Shown here piece after piece: positions 43,573-52,705 of a DNA stretch of 64,000 bases. The notes beneath the pieces are model-generated. The model did no database searches, was not told the DNA's origin, and worked only from the letters and a program-made list of their open reading frames with translations. A program made the translations under genes and the position numbers. How positions within the stretch are numbered: the stretch's first letter is position 1; every line of letters begins with the position of its first letter. The DNA is from Bacteroidetes bacterium UBA4414 (GTDB taxonomy: Bacteria > Bacteroidota > Bacteroidia > Chitinophagales > Chitinophagaceae), in assembly GCA_002389765.1 (NCBI GenBank), contig DGQM01000024.1, positions 266,413-330,412 of the forward strand. The letters are read 5' to 3'.

Positions 43573-45759
43573 TTATTTCATTGTTACTACAGGTGCTTTC
43601 ACTTCCTGCTTAACAGGTGCTTTAGCTGTTTCTGTAGTTTTGTTGCCATACATGTTTGCCAATGTAGGTGCAATAACTAGTGCAACGATAGACATCAGTT
43701 TAATCAGGATGTTCATAGAAGGCCCAGATGTATCTTTAAACGGATCGCCCACTGTATCGCCTGTTACAGATGCTTTGTGCGGATCAGATTTTTTGTAGTA
43801 CATCTCACCGTTTATTTCAACACCTTTCTCGAATGATTTTTTAGCGTTATCCCATGCGCCACCTGCGTTGTTTTGGAACATACCCATCAGTACGCCACTT
43901 ACAGTAGCACCTGCCAGCATACCACCCAGTGCTTCAGGTCCTGCAAGGAAACCTACCAGCAACGGAGCAGCTATTGTGATAGCACCCGGAAGAATCATTT
44001 TTTTGATAGAAGCATCTGTAGAGATAGCAACACACTTGTCATATTCCGGTTTGCCTTTACCTTCCATAATGCCCGGTATTTCACGGAACTGGCGACGAAC
44101 TTCTTCAACCATTGCCATGGCAGCCTCACCTACCGCACGGATAGCCAGCGAAGAGAAGATGAAAGGAATCATAGCACCAACAAACAGCATAGAAAGTACT
44201 TCTGCTTTATAGATGTCGATACCATCAATACCGGCAACACCCACGTAAGCAGCAAACAGTGCAAGCGCAGTCAGCGCAGCAGATGCAATCGCAAAACCTT
44301 TACCAGTAGCAGCAGTCGTGTTACCAACCGCATCCAGTACGTCAGTTTTTTCGCGTACTTCTTTTTCCAGTTCGCTCATTTCAGCAATACCACCTGCGTT
44401 ATCTGCTATCGGACCAAAGGCATCGATTGCTAATTGCATAGCCGTAGTAGCCATCATACCTGCAGCTGCAATAGCCACACCATAAAGACCAGCCATAGCA
44501 TAAGAACCCCATATACCACCTGCCAGTACCAGAATAGGAAGGAATGTACTTTCCATACCAATTGCAAGACCACCAATTACGTTAGTAGCGTGGCCTGTTG
44601 CAGATTGGCGAATGATGCTCATTACAGGACGTTTGCCCATAGCTGTATAATATTCTGTAATAACACTCATCAGTGTACCAACTACAAGGCCTATAGCAAT
44701 AGCGCCAAATACTTGTGTGTTGCTGAATACGTGTCCGCGCAGCTCCATTGAAGAAGGCAGGACATACATTACCAGAAAGTAAGAAACAACTGCAGTCAGC
44801 ACCATAGAACCATAGTTGCCCATGTTCAGTGCTCTTTGTACAGCACTTGTGCTGATACCTGCGCTGTCGGATATACGTACCATCATAGTACCGATGATAG
44901 AAAGAACGATACCAATACCTGCTATCAGCATAGGCAGCAATATCGGGCCAAAACCACCGAAGTTATCCATTGATGCAGTTTCGCGGCCCAGTACCATGGT
45001 AGCTAGTACAGTAGCAACATAAGAACCGAAAAGATCGGCACCCATACCTGCTACGTCACCTACGTTATCGCCTACGTTATCTGCAATCGTTGCAGGGTTG
45101 CGTGGATCATCTTCAGGAATACCTGCTTCTACTTTACCTACCAGGTCAGCACCAACGTCTGCAGCTTTTGTGTAGATACCACCACCCACACGTGCAAACA
45201 GTGCAATGCTTTCTGCACCCAGAGAGAAACCTGTCAGTACTTCAATAGCACGTTCCATTTCTTCGCTGTTTACAGCAGCATCAGGCGCGAACATCATTTT
45301 GAAAATGATGAAAAGGCTACCCAAGCCCAAAACAGCTAAACCGGCAACACCCATACCCATTACAGCACCACCGCCAAAAGATACAGACAGTGCTTTGCTG
45401 AGGCTGGTACGTGCAGCATGTGCAGTACGTACGTTTGCTTTGGTAGCTATGCGCATACCTATAAAACCTGCCAATGCGCTGAATACAGCACCAATGATGA
45501 ACGCAATCGCTATCACAGGGCTCGATTTAGGATTGCTGTAGCCCATAAAGCCCAGCAACAAACCTGCTATGATTACGAAATAGGTGAGTATCTTATACTC
45601 TGCCTTCAAAAACGCCATAGCACCCTCGGCTATGTATTTAGAGATTTCTTTCATGCGGTCGTTGCCGGCATCTTGTTTGCTAACCCATGCACCTTTGGTC
45701 ATGGTGTATAGCAGCGCCAGCACACCAAACGCCGGAACTAAGTAGAATAATGAACTCAT
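43573..45759 (-). CDS. hppA: Membrane-bound ion-pumping pyrophosphatase
   Basis: 728 residues from the ATG at 45759 (MSSLFYLVPAFG), about 16 spans. It hydrolyses pyrophosphate and pumps H+ and/or Na+ across the inner membrane. The substrate loop DDPRNPATIADNVGDNVGD and the K+-signature region GNTTAATGKGFAI are seen; Ala and Gly at the two positions (not Lys and Thr) point to the K+-dependent class. Whether it pumps H+, Na+ or both cannot be decided. A -7 element (TATATTTGC) lies 30 bases upstream. Confidence 0.95.
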   Translation of the reverse strand: MSSLFYLVPAFGVLALLYTMTKGAWVSKQDAGNDRMKEISKYIAEGAMAFLKAEYKILTYFVIIAGLLLGFMGYSNPKSSPVIAIAFIIGAVFSALAGFIGMRIATKANVRTAHAARTSLSKALSVSFGGGAVMGMGVAGLAVLGLGSLFIIFKMMFAPDAAVNSEEMERAIEVLTGFSLGAESIALFARVGGGIYTKAADVGADLVGKVEAGIPEDDPRNPATIADNVGDNVGDVAGMGADLFGSYVATVLATMVLGRETASMDNFGGFGPILLPMLIAGIGIVLSIIGTMMVRISDSAGISTSAVQRALNMGNYGSMVLTAVVSYFLVMYVLPSSMELRGHVFSNTQVFGAIAIGLVVGTLMSVITEYYTAMGKRPVMSIIRQSATGHATNVIGGLAIGMESTFLPILVLAGGIWGSYAMAGLYGVAIAAAGMMATTAMQLAIDAFGPIADNAGGIAEMSELEKEVREKTDVLDAVGNTTAATGKGFAIASAALTALALFAAYVGVAGIDGIDIYKAEVLSMLFVGAMIPFIFSSLAIRAVGEAAMAMVEEVRRQFREIPGIMEGKGKPEYDKCVAISTDASIKKMILPGAITIAAPLLVGFLAGPEALGGMLAGATVSGVLMGMFQNNAGGAWDNAKKSFEKGVEINGEMYYKKSDPHKASVTGDTVGDPFKDTSGPSMNILIKLMSIVALVIAPTLANMYGNKTTETAKAPVKQEVKAPVVTMK

Positions 45760-45789
45760 ATTAAAACTATGTGTTGTAAATAAAGTGGG

Positions 45790-45798
45790 GCAAATATA
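45790..45798 (-). promoter_or_regulatory. -7 element of hppA
   Basis: TATATTTGC, exact consensus, 30 bases before the hppA ATG. Confidence 0.6.
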
Positions 45799-45943
45799 GC
45801 TTTTTGAAGCTGAAAAACATAGGTTCTGAACCTTATGTGACAAGAATGTATATACTCTTTTTGAGTATATGTATTATGATGATTTCTTAACACCTATTTG
45901 TTTATTTTTACTTCAACTGAAACTGATTAAAGGGAATTGACTT

Positions 45944-46513
45944 TTGCCGCAGGGAGATTATAAAAAACTGGCCGACGAAGAACTGGTGTTTCGCTATGCA
46001 CAGCGGGGCGAGCAGGCAGCGTTTACTACGCTGTTTGAGCGCTACGGGCATCTGGTATACGGTATATGCCTCAAATACCTGAAAGAGCCCGAAGCTGCCA
46101 AAGATGCCATGCAGCAGATATTTATAAAACTGCTGGAAGACTTGCGTCGTTTCAAGGTAGAGACCTTCAAGCCGTGGCTATACCAAGTAAGCAAAAATTA
46201 TTGCTTCATGCAGCTGCGCAAGCCTGTGCATGAGGTAAATACGGATGCCGAGTATGGAGAAAATATGGAATTTGAGGACGAATGGCATCATAAGATAGAG
46301 CAGGAGCAATTGCTGGATAATCTGGAAGTATGTGTAGAGGAGCTGAATGAGGAGCAACGTATCTGCATCAAGCTGTTTTATCTGCAAAAGATGAGCTATG
46401 TAGAGATTACAAATCAGACTGGCTATAGTATGATGCAGGTGAAAAGTGCCATACAGAACGGTAAGCGCAACCTGAAAATAAAATTGGAGGCGAAAAGAAA
46501 CGTGAACACATGA
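45944..46513 (+). CDS. ECF-type RNA polymerase sigma factor
   Basis: 189 residues, sigma-70 group 4. Region 2 (YAQRGEQAAFTTLFERYGHLVYG, KPWLYQVSKNYCFMQLRK) and region 4 (LNEEQRICIKLFYLQKMSYVEI, helix-turn-helix) are clear. The start is taken as the TTG at 45944, preceded by AAAGGGA; no ATG fits. It overlaps the downstream zinc-finger regulator gene by 4 bases (ATGA), the usual arrangement of a sigma factor with its membrane partner. Confidence 0.88.
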   Translation: MPQGDYKKLADEELVFRYAQRGEQAAFTTLFERYGHLVYGICLKYLKEPEAAKDAMQQIFIKLLEDLRRFKVETFKPWLYQVSKNYCFMQLRKPVHEVNTDAEYGENMEFEDEWHHKIEQEQLLDNLEVCVEELNEEQRICIKLFYLQKMSYVEITNQTGYSMMQVKSAIQNGKRNLKIKLEAKRNVNT

Positions 46514-47712
46514 GTAGGGAACAATTGAAACATATTTTCGAGCAGAGCAGTTGTCTTACTAAAAAGCAACTGAAGGAGTATGTAAGCGGCAGTATGAGCC
46601 CCGAAGAGGCGCATGCGGTTGAGCAGCACCTTCATAGTTGCCCTATGTGCAGCGATGCTGTAGACGGGCTGATGACGCAGCAGGGAAAGGGTGTAGAAGT
46701 AATGAATACCATCAATGCCGATTTTCTTACAAAACATCTTGGTGCTGCCAACCCACAGGCGCCACGCAATATAAATATGCCACCAACCAATACTGCCAAT
46801 ACCCGCGACACACAGAAAAAGCCTTCACCTGCCATGATAAAGGCAAAGCCTGTGAAGAGCTATTTTGCTTTCAGGACGATGTCTGTGGCGGCTACTATTT
46901 TGTTTGCAATTGTAGGTATATGGTACTACAGGCTTACAAACGATGTGTTGCAGCAAAGCCAACCAGTAGCACAGGAGTTGCCAAAGCCGGCACCTATAGA
47001 ACAACCCGCTGCAGCGCAATATGCAGAAGATACACAAGAAGCGATTGCTGCCGCGGCAGATATGGTTAATAACGGTATTACAGAAGTAGGTACAGGCGCA
47101 TCTATAACACAAAGCCCCGCAACAAAAGATAAAGGTGTAGTAGCGATGGCAGCACCAACGCCGGAAAAAGAGAAAGAGGGATTGCTAAAAAGGCTGGGGA
47201 ATAAAATAGAAGCTGCTGCTGCCAAGAAAACAACACAGCAACTACTGGGAGCCATCAAAAACGATAATCCTGATAAATACGCAACATCTGCCAAGAACCA
47301 GTTTGTAGAAGAACAGCGCATGAAGCCGAAAGAAGAGCGTGCTGATATAGTGGATATGCAAGCGGGAAATGCATCAAGAGCTACAGGTAACAGCTACCAA
47401 CCTGCAGAAGACATAAAGGCAGTAACAGCAAGTGAAAAAGAAGCATTAGAGCCTGTCAGCAAAATCGATAAAGCAGACCAGTTGTTAAAATCGGGCAAGG
47501 CAAGCGATGCACTTAATCTGTACACACAGGAAATGCGCGGAGCAAGCAGCAGAGGCAAACGCCAGGAAGCTGCGATAGGCGCCGCACGTTGTTATGTTGC
47601 ACTGGGCAATCGCTACAAAGCAAAAGATATACTGCTAAGTATAGTAGACGAAGGAGGCCCGCGCAAACGCGAAGCCAAACGTATGCTGAAAGAATTGGGC
47701 TGGGAGGAGTAA
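46510..47712 (+). CDS. Putative anti-sigma factor with zinc finger, one span and TPR-like tail
   Basis: 400 residues. An N-terminal zinc-finger-like motif HLHSCPMC (H-x3-C-x2-C) near residues 41-48 is typical of ZAS anti-sigma factors. One membrane span lies at about 120-138 (SVAATILFAIVGIWYY). The long outer part is low in motif content, rich in Ala/Lys, and ends in a TPR-like stretch (KADQLLKSGKASDALNLYTQ, AARCYVALGNRYKAKDIL). It should hold the sigma factor at the inner membrane and release it on an envelope signal. Confidence 0.75.
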   Translation: MSREQLKHIFEQSSCLTKKQLKEYVSGSMSPEEAHAVEQHLHSCPMCSDAVDGLMTQQGKGVEVMNTINADFLTKHLGAANPQAPRNINMPPTNTANTRDTQKKPSPAMIKAKPVKSYFAFRTMSVAATILFAIVGIWYYRLTNDVLQQSQPVAQELPKPAPIEQPAAAQYAEDTQEAIAAAADMVNNGITEVGTGASITQSPATKDKGVVAMAAPTPEKEKEGLLKRLGNKIEAAAAKKTTQQLLGAIKNDNPDKYATSAKNQFVEEQRMKPKEERADIVDMQAGNASRATGNSYQPAEDIKAVTASEKEALEPVSKIDKADQLLKSGKASDALNLYTQEMRGASSRGKRQEAAIGAARCYVALGNRYKAKDILLSIVDEGGPRKREAKRMLKELGWEE

Positions 47713-47733
47713 AGAAATCATTGCCTGTAAACT

Positions 47734-48658
47734 ATGAAGAAAATACTGCGTTGGCTTTTTGTAATATTTATTCTACTGAATATTGTAGCGGCCATTCACG
47801 CTTATAAATTCACACATTATTCTAATGAAGTATCTGCCAAAACCGATGCTAGGCAACTAACTGCTGCTGATAAAATCAAGATACTATTTACAGGTGTTAA
47901 TAATCCCAAACCAAAGAATCAACCCAAACCCGATGCGTATCAGCATCTTGTGCTGAAGGGCAGGGGTGATATAGATTGTTGGTTATTAGATAAAGATTCC
48001 TCAAAGGGTACGATTATAATCTTTCATGGCTTTTCCGGAGAGAAGTCGGGTATGGTAGAAAAAGCCGAAATACTCCATAGAATGGGCTATAAGGTATTGC
48101 TTGCCGATTTTGTTGGCTCAGGCGCATCATCCGGAAATCAGGTAACATTGGGTTATAAAGAAGCTGAAGACGTAAAAGTATGTGTAGACTATTGTAAGCA
48201 ACAAGGTGAACATAGTATTTACCTGTTGGGCACGTCTATGGGGGCTGCTGCAATACTTCGTGCAGTTCATGAACAATATGTCAATCCTAAAGGTATTATG
48301 ATAGAGTGTCCGTTCGGAACAATGTATGATGCAGTTGCTATCCGTTTCAATATGATGCATGTGCCCAAATTCCCTATGGCACATTTACTAATGTTCTGGG
48401 GCGGTTTGGAAAATGGGTTCTGGGCATACAATCACAATCCCGAAGATTATGCAAAAACGGTAACATGTCCAACGTTACTTATGTTTGGTGAAAAAGACGA
48501 CAGAGTAACCCGTGCAGAGATAGATAGGATATACCAAAAACCTTGCAGGTAAAAAGCAATTGGTGTTGTTCCCGAAGTCGGGGCACGAAAACTACTTGTT
48601 AGAACACAGAACCGATTGGACTGAAACTTTAACGGAATTCCTTAAAACCAATCCGTAA
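47734..48658 (+). pseudogene. Alpha/beta hydrolase interrupted by a frameshift at an A5 run
   Basis: The first frame gives 272 residues (stop at 48552) with a membrane anchor at the start, oxyanion region IIFHGFSGEKSG, nucleophile LLGTSMGAAAI and acid GEKDDRV. Beyond the A5 run at 48536-48540 the homologous ending continues in another frame: NLAGKKQLVLFPKSGHENYL, which has the catalytic His, then DWTETLTEFLKTNP and a stop at 48658. Dropping one A restores one protein of about 307 residues. It is a real mutation, a slippage site or a sequencing error. Without the second frame the catalytic His is lost. Confidence 0.8.
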
Positions 48659-48934
48659 TCCCATAAAAAAACCGCTCTGCTATTAGCGAACGGTAATATG
48701 ATGATGGCTTTGTGGTTGTAGCTGGTGTAAGCTCATACAGGGGCTGTATCCGATATCGACCACACACTTCATTTGCATCACTTACAAAAATATATCAATT
48801 AGTTCGGATTAAGAGTAAATTAAATGTAAAAAATACCTTAAATAATCAGCGCAGCTATTAACATCTGTTATAAACTCCCCCTTTCTGCCAATTTTCCTTG
48901 TTGTATTTTCACGCAGTTTTACGAAAAGATTAAT
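48659..48934. other. Gap before the M1 peptidase gene
   Basis: 276 bases, AT-rich, with a weak hairpin (ACCGCT with AGCG/CGGT near 48670-48692) and no T-run. No gene or convincing promoter is seen. Confidence 0.4.
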
Positions 48935-51900
48935 ATGAGAAGATATTTATCTCTGTTGCTGTGTCTAACGGTTGCAACAACAACGTTTGCACAGTCTGGC
49001 GATTACAGAAGTACATCCAATCCGCTATACTGGAAAAACCGCAAACCCGATGGAGCCTACTGGCAGCAGGATGTGCATTATAAAATTGATGCAAAGGTTG
49101 ATGAGGAAACCAATATCATTACAGCAGGAGAAACGCTGGAGTATTGGAACAACTCTCCCGATACATTATACTTTGTTTACTTCCACCTATGGCAGAATGC
49201 CTTTGTGCAAGGTTCTCACCTGCACGATCTGGAAGAAGCCATCAATACCAAAGTGCGTATGGGCAGGTACGAGCGCAAAGGGCTTGGCACTACCATAGAC
49301 AATATGAAAGCAGACGGGCAAACCGTTAAAACAGAGTTAGATAATACAATCCTGAAAGTATACCTACCCAAGCCATTGTATCCCAACAGCAAGGTTACTT
49401 TCAGCATGGATTTCAAAACCTATTATGATAACGGTGCTACACGCCGCCGAATGAAGATGTATGATGCCTGGGGCTTCAAACATTATAATGGTGTGCAGTG
49501 GTTTCCTAAAATATGTGTGTACGACCGCAAGTTTGGTTGGGATACACATCAGCACCTGAACAAAGAGTTCTATGCAGACTTTGGCTCTTACGATGTATCG
49601 CTCGATTTTGCATCAAACTACATAGTAGAAGCAACAGGTGCATTGCAAAACAGGAAAGAAGTACTGCCTGAAGAGCTGCGTGCAAAACTGGATATTAAAA
49701 ACTTTGCAAAGAAACCTTGGAACGAAAAGCCGAGCGAGATAATACCATACAAAAAAGGTGAGCGCAAAGTCTGGCGCTACAAAGCAAACAATGTACACGA
49801 TTTTGCATTTACCGCAGACCCTACGTACCGCATAGGCACTACTACCTGGAATGGTGTAGAATGTGTGGCACTGGTACAAGAGCCACATGCAAAGGGCTGG
49901 CAGAATGCAGCTGAATACGTAGCCAAAATCATCAAGACATTTTCTGAAGATGTAGGCATGTACCAGTACCCAAAGATGGTAGCTGCCGATGCTGCCGATG
50001 GTATGGAATACCCGATGCTAACATTGGATGGTGGCAGCGATCCGGGCTATCGTGGTTTGCTGGTGCATGAGATTGCGCACAATTGGTTTTACGGACAAGT
50101 TGGTAATAACGAAACATACCGTGCAGCATTGGATGAGGGTTTTACACAATTCCTGACTGCATGGGGGCTACGCCGTATAGACGGAGATATACTGGTTGAT
50201 AACAAACCTAAAGGTTACAAAGGCTTGTTTTACGAACCTGAAATAGTGGTAGATAAAAGAGTGTACAATGCCTACCTGTACGATGCTTTGAATAAAGAAG
50301 AGTTGCCACTTAATACACATTCCAACGACTTCAATGATGCCGTAGGACATGAAGGTGGTTATCGTGGTGTGTATTACAAAACAGCTACCATGCTGTATAA
50401 CCTGCAATACACGCTGGGCGATTCATTGTTTCAGGCTGCACTGAAAAACTATTTCCATCAGTGGCGTTTTGCACACCCTTATTTCGAAGACTTCCGCAAT
50501 TCTATTATTCAGTATACCAAAGTAGACCTCAACTGGTTCTTCGACCAATGGTTGGAAACCACTAAAGCGATTGACTATAGTATAGAAGGCATCCGCAGAA
50601 AATCGGACGATACATTTGCCATCAAATTCCGCCGCAGGGGGCAAATGCAAATGCCGATAGATTTCACCGTTACTACACGCAATGGCGAAAAGCAAAACTT
50701 CCACATACCTAACACGTGGTTTGTAAAAGAAACAAACGCAACGGTATTGCCTAAATGGTATGGCTGGGGTAAGTTGCACGATGAGTATACCGCTTATGTG
50801 CAAGTACCCGATGGTATTCGCAATGTGCAGATAGATACCAGCTTCAGGTTGGCAGATGTCTACGTACTAGATAACTACAAGACACGTGGTCTGCCATTAT
50901 CTCCTAAAGCCATTGCCGTAAAACTGGATGGTGGTGTAAGCAATCCATGGGATAGAAGGCACAAGCGTATGTATATACGTCCTGATGTATGGTACAATCC
51001 TGTTGATGGTATCAAAGCAGGTATTCACTTTGAGGGCGATTATCTGTACACTATGCACAAAGTAGATGCTACTATATGGTGGAATACCCACGTATTGCAA
51101 CACTACGATTTCAAGTCTACAAAAAGCCAAGGCTGGTACGAGAAATACGTACCTGTTAACTATACATTCTCGCACACATCACCCATCACGCGTTGGATGC
51201 CTAAGCTGCAGTCGCAAATCAACAGCCGTTTCTTAGATGGCATGTGGTATCATCGTGCAGGCGGAAACTATTTAGTAAATAGTCGTAACACATTATCGCT
51301 CTACGCACAGACCATGTGGCGTTCTCTCAGCTACGACAGAGATTACCTGATATATCAGAACGAATGGAGCAGCGCACGTGCAATGCCAAACTCATCGCTC
51401 AATGCATCATGGTCACATAGCTATACATATAAGAGAGGCGGGGGTAATTATAAATTCAGCCTGCGTGCGCCATTCCTAACAGGCAACAATGCTGCTGCAT
51501 TCAATTACGCTTATGCACAGTTGGAAGCAATTAATTACAACAGGTTGGGCAAACTGGAAATTCGTACACGTATCTTCGGTCGCTACGGTACAGGCAGCAA
51601 TGTGCCGAATGAAAGTGCATTATGGCTGGCAGGTGCAAACCCTGAGGAACTGATGGAAAATAAATATACCCGCAGCATTGGTTTTATACCTGATAACTGG
51701 AGTAATATTTCGCAATACGAAACAAATCATTTCCATATGGGTGGCGGTTTGAATCTGCGTGGCTATGCAGGCTACTTTGTAGCAGACCAGCGCAACGGCA
51801 ATATACTGATAGGATATAAAGGTCGCAGTGGTGCATCTGCAAGTGCAGAGGTAGATTTTGACGACTACATAAAATTCCGCCCGAAATACCTGCGCGATTA

Positions 51901-52183
51901 TCTGCACCTTGATGCATACCTGTTTGCAGACGCTGGTGCTATAGAACTGAGCAATGCTACACTTTCGCAATACTGGAATACGGCACCTACTACTATGTGG
52001 AGCGATATACGTGTAGACGCAGGCCTTGGCTTTGCATTGACGGTTAAGAAGTTTGGATGGTTTAATAAGGCCAACCCGCTTACCCTGCGTTTCGATATGC
52101 CTTTGCTACTTAATCGTCCGCCGTATGCTAATCCGGATTATGTACAATTCCGTTATGTGGTTGGTGTAAACAGAATATTCTAG
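48935..52183 (+). CDS. M1 metallopeptidase with apparent C-terminal Omp85-like outer-membrane barrel
   Basis: 1082 residues. Signal peptide about 1-20 (CLTVATTTFAQ). The M1 N-terminal saddle spans about 30-300. The gluzincin site is HEIAHNWFYG with His378, Glu379, His382 and, 18 residues on, Glu401 (ALDEGFTQF); the usual exopeptidase GxMEN appears as ADGMEYPM. From about residue 668 the sequence changes to amphipathic strands: LRGY at 941-944 (as in the Omp85 L6 loop), LFADAG at 996-1001, and a C-terminal Phe, the Omp85/BamA pattern. The barrel role is inferred; it would hold the peptidase at the outer membrane. Confidence 0.8.
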   Translation: MRRYLSLLLCLTVATTTFAQSGDYRSTSNPLYWKNRKPDGAYWQQDVHYKIDAKVDEETNIITAGETLEYWNNSPDTLYFVYFHLWQNAFVQGSHLHDLEEAINTKVRMGRYERKGLGTTIDNMKADGQTVKTELDNTILKVYLPKPLYPNSKVTFSMDFKTYYDNGATRRRMKMYDAWGFKHYNGVQWFPKICVYDRKFGWDTHQHLNKEFYADFGSYDVSLDFASNYIVEATGALQNRKEVLPEELRAKLDIKNFAKKPWNEKPSEIIPYKKGERKVWRYKANNVHDFAFTADPTYRIGTTTWNGVECVALVQEPHAKGWQNAAEYVAKIIKTFSEDVGMYQYPKMVAADAADGMEYPMLTLDGGSDPGYRGLLVHEIAHNWFYGQVGNNETYRAALDEGFTQFLTAWGLRRIDGDILVDNKPKGYKGLFYEPEIVVDKRVYNAYLYDALNKEELPLNTHSNDFNDAVGHEGGYRGVYYKTATMLYNLQYTLGDSLFQAALKNYFHQWRFAHPYFEDFRNSIIQYTKVDLNWFFDQWLETTKAIDYSIEGIRRKSDDTFAIKFRRRGQMQMPIDFTVTTRNGEKQNFHIPNTWFVKETNATVLPKWYGWGKLHDEYTAYVQVPDGIRNVQIDTSFRLADVYVLDNYKTRGLPLSPKAIAVKLDGGVSNPWDRRHKRMYIRPDVWYNPVDGIKAGIHFEGDYLYTMHKVDATIWWNTHVLQHYDFKSTKSQGWYEKYVPVNYTFSHTSPITRWMPKLQSQINSRFLDGMWYHRAGGNYLVNSRNTLSLYAQTMWRSLSYDRDYLIYQNEWSSARAMPNSSLNASWSHSYTYKRGGGNYKFSLRAPFLTGNNAAAFNYAYAQLEAINYNRLGKLEIRTRIFGRYGTGSNVPNESALWLAGANPEELMENKYTRSIGFIPDNWSNISQYETNHFHMGGGLNLRGYAGYFVADQRNGNILIGYKGRSGASASAEVDFDDYIKFRPKYLRDYLHLDAYLFADAGAIELSNATLSQYWNTAPTTMWSDIRVDAGLGFALTVKKFGWFNKANPLTLRFDMPLLLNRPPYANPDYVQFRYVVGVNRIF

Positions 52184-52208
52184 TACACAGCAACTATCCT
52201 GATAATAA

Positions 52209-52236
52209 TAAAGCCGCTCAATGAGCGGCTTTATTT
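52209..52236 (+). terminator. Terminator after the M1 peptidase gene
   Basis: Stem AAGCCGCT (52211-52218) with AGCGGCTT (52224-52231), then TTATTTAT. Confidence 0.82.
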
Positions 52237-52262
52237 ATGTAGTGTGTAGCGCAAATATGCAA

Positions 52263-52492
52263 TCAGTACTTCACTATCTGTTGCGTAAAGCTGGTATTTG
52301 TTGTTTGGAATATTAGCGTGTAGATACCTGATAATAAAGAACGCAGGTCTAATGTAAGGTTAGCCAATGGTTCCATACTTGTTTCATAACACACACGTCC
52401 GTTCATATCTACTACCAGTAGCGAGCATGCTTCTTGTTCTTTGTTTTTGATGTTAATCATCTCTTCGTCAGCGTTGTTGTTTTAAGGGTTTT
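52263..52492 (-). pseudogene. Orphan T9SS type A sorting-domain remnant
   Basis: The open part (52263-52460, 65 residues) reads CSLLVVDMNGRVCYETSM, LANLTLDLRSLLSGIYTLIF and QQIVKY, a T9SS type A ending without a cargo protein. Reading upstream in frame gives NNNADEEM preceded by two TAA codons around an Asn-Pro pair, where intact domains have the YPNP-type start. No signal peptide is present. It looks like the decayed 3' end of a lost secreted-protein gene, not an active gene. Confidence 0.55.
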
Positions 52493-52599
52493 AAAAACAA
52501 AAATCGTCTTCTATGATAACAGTTTTCCAACCGGTTTGGTTGTGTTTGTTTTGTTCAGTATTCGGTATCGATTATTAGTCCCAGCAACCGTTTCTTTCA

Positions 52600-52637
52600 C
52601 ACAAAAAAATAAGGTGCCTTATTTTTATAAGGCACCG
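52600..52637 (-). terminator. Terminator after purF
   Basis: 10-bp stem GGTGCCTTAT (52613-52622) with ATAAGGCACC (52627-52636), 4-base loop; a T-run follows on the minus strand. Confidence 0.88.
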
Positions 52638-52705
52638 AAACTATGTAATAATTCAGTATTTGAAAATTAATTTTTCAGCAGATTTTCTAAGTGTTTGTTT
52701 ATCAA

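Noticed and set aside
43873..44433. Open frame opposite hppA
   Set aside because: Antisense of a conserved membrane protein, His/Cys/Arg-rich translation without a domain.
45760..45843. Upstream extension of hppA by 28 residues
   Set aside because: The extension is not membrane-like, differs from family N-termini and would cover the exact-match promoter element at 45790-45798.
48661..48695. Hairpin after the frameshifted hydrolase as a terminator
   Set aside because: The stem is short and interrupted and no T-run follows.
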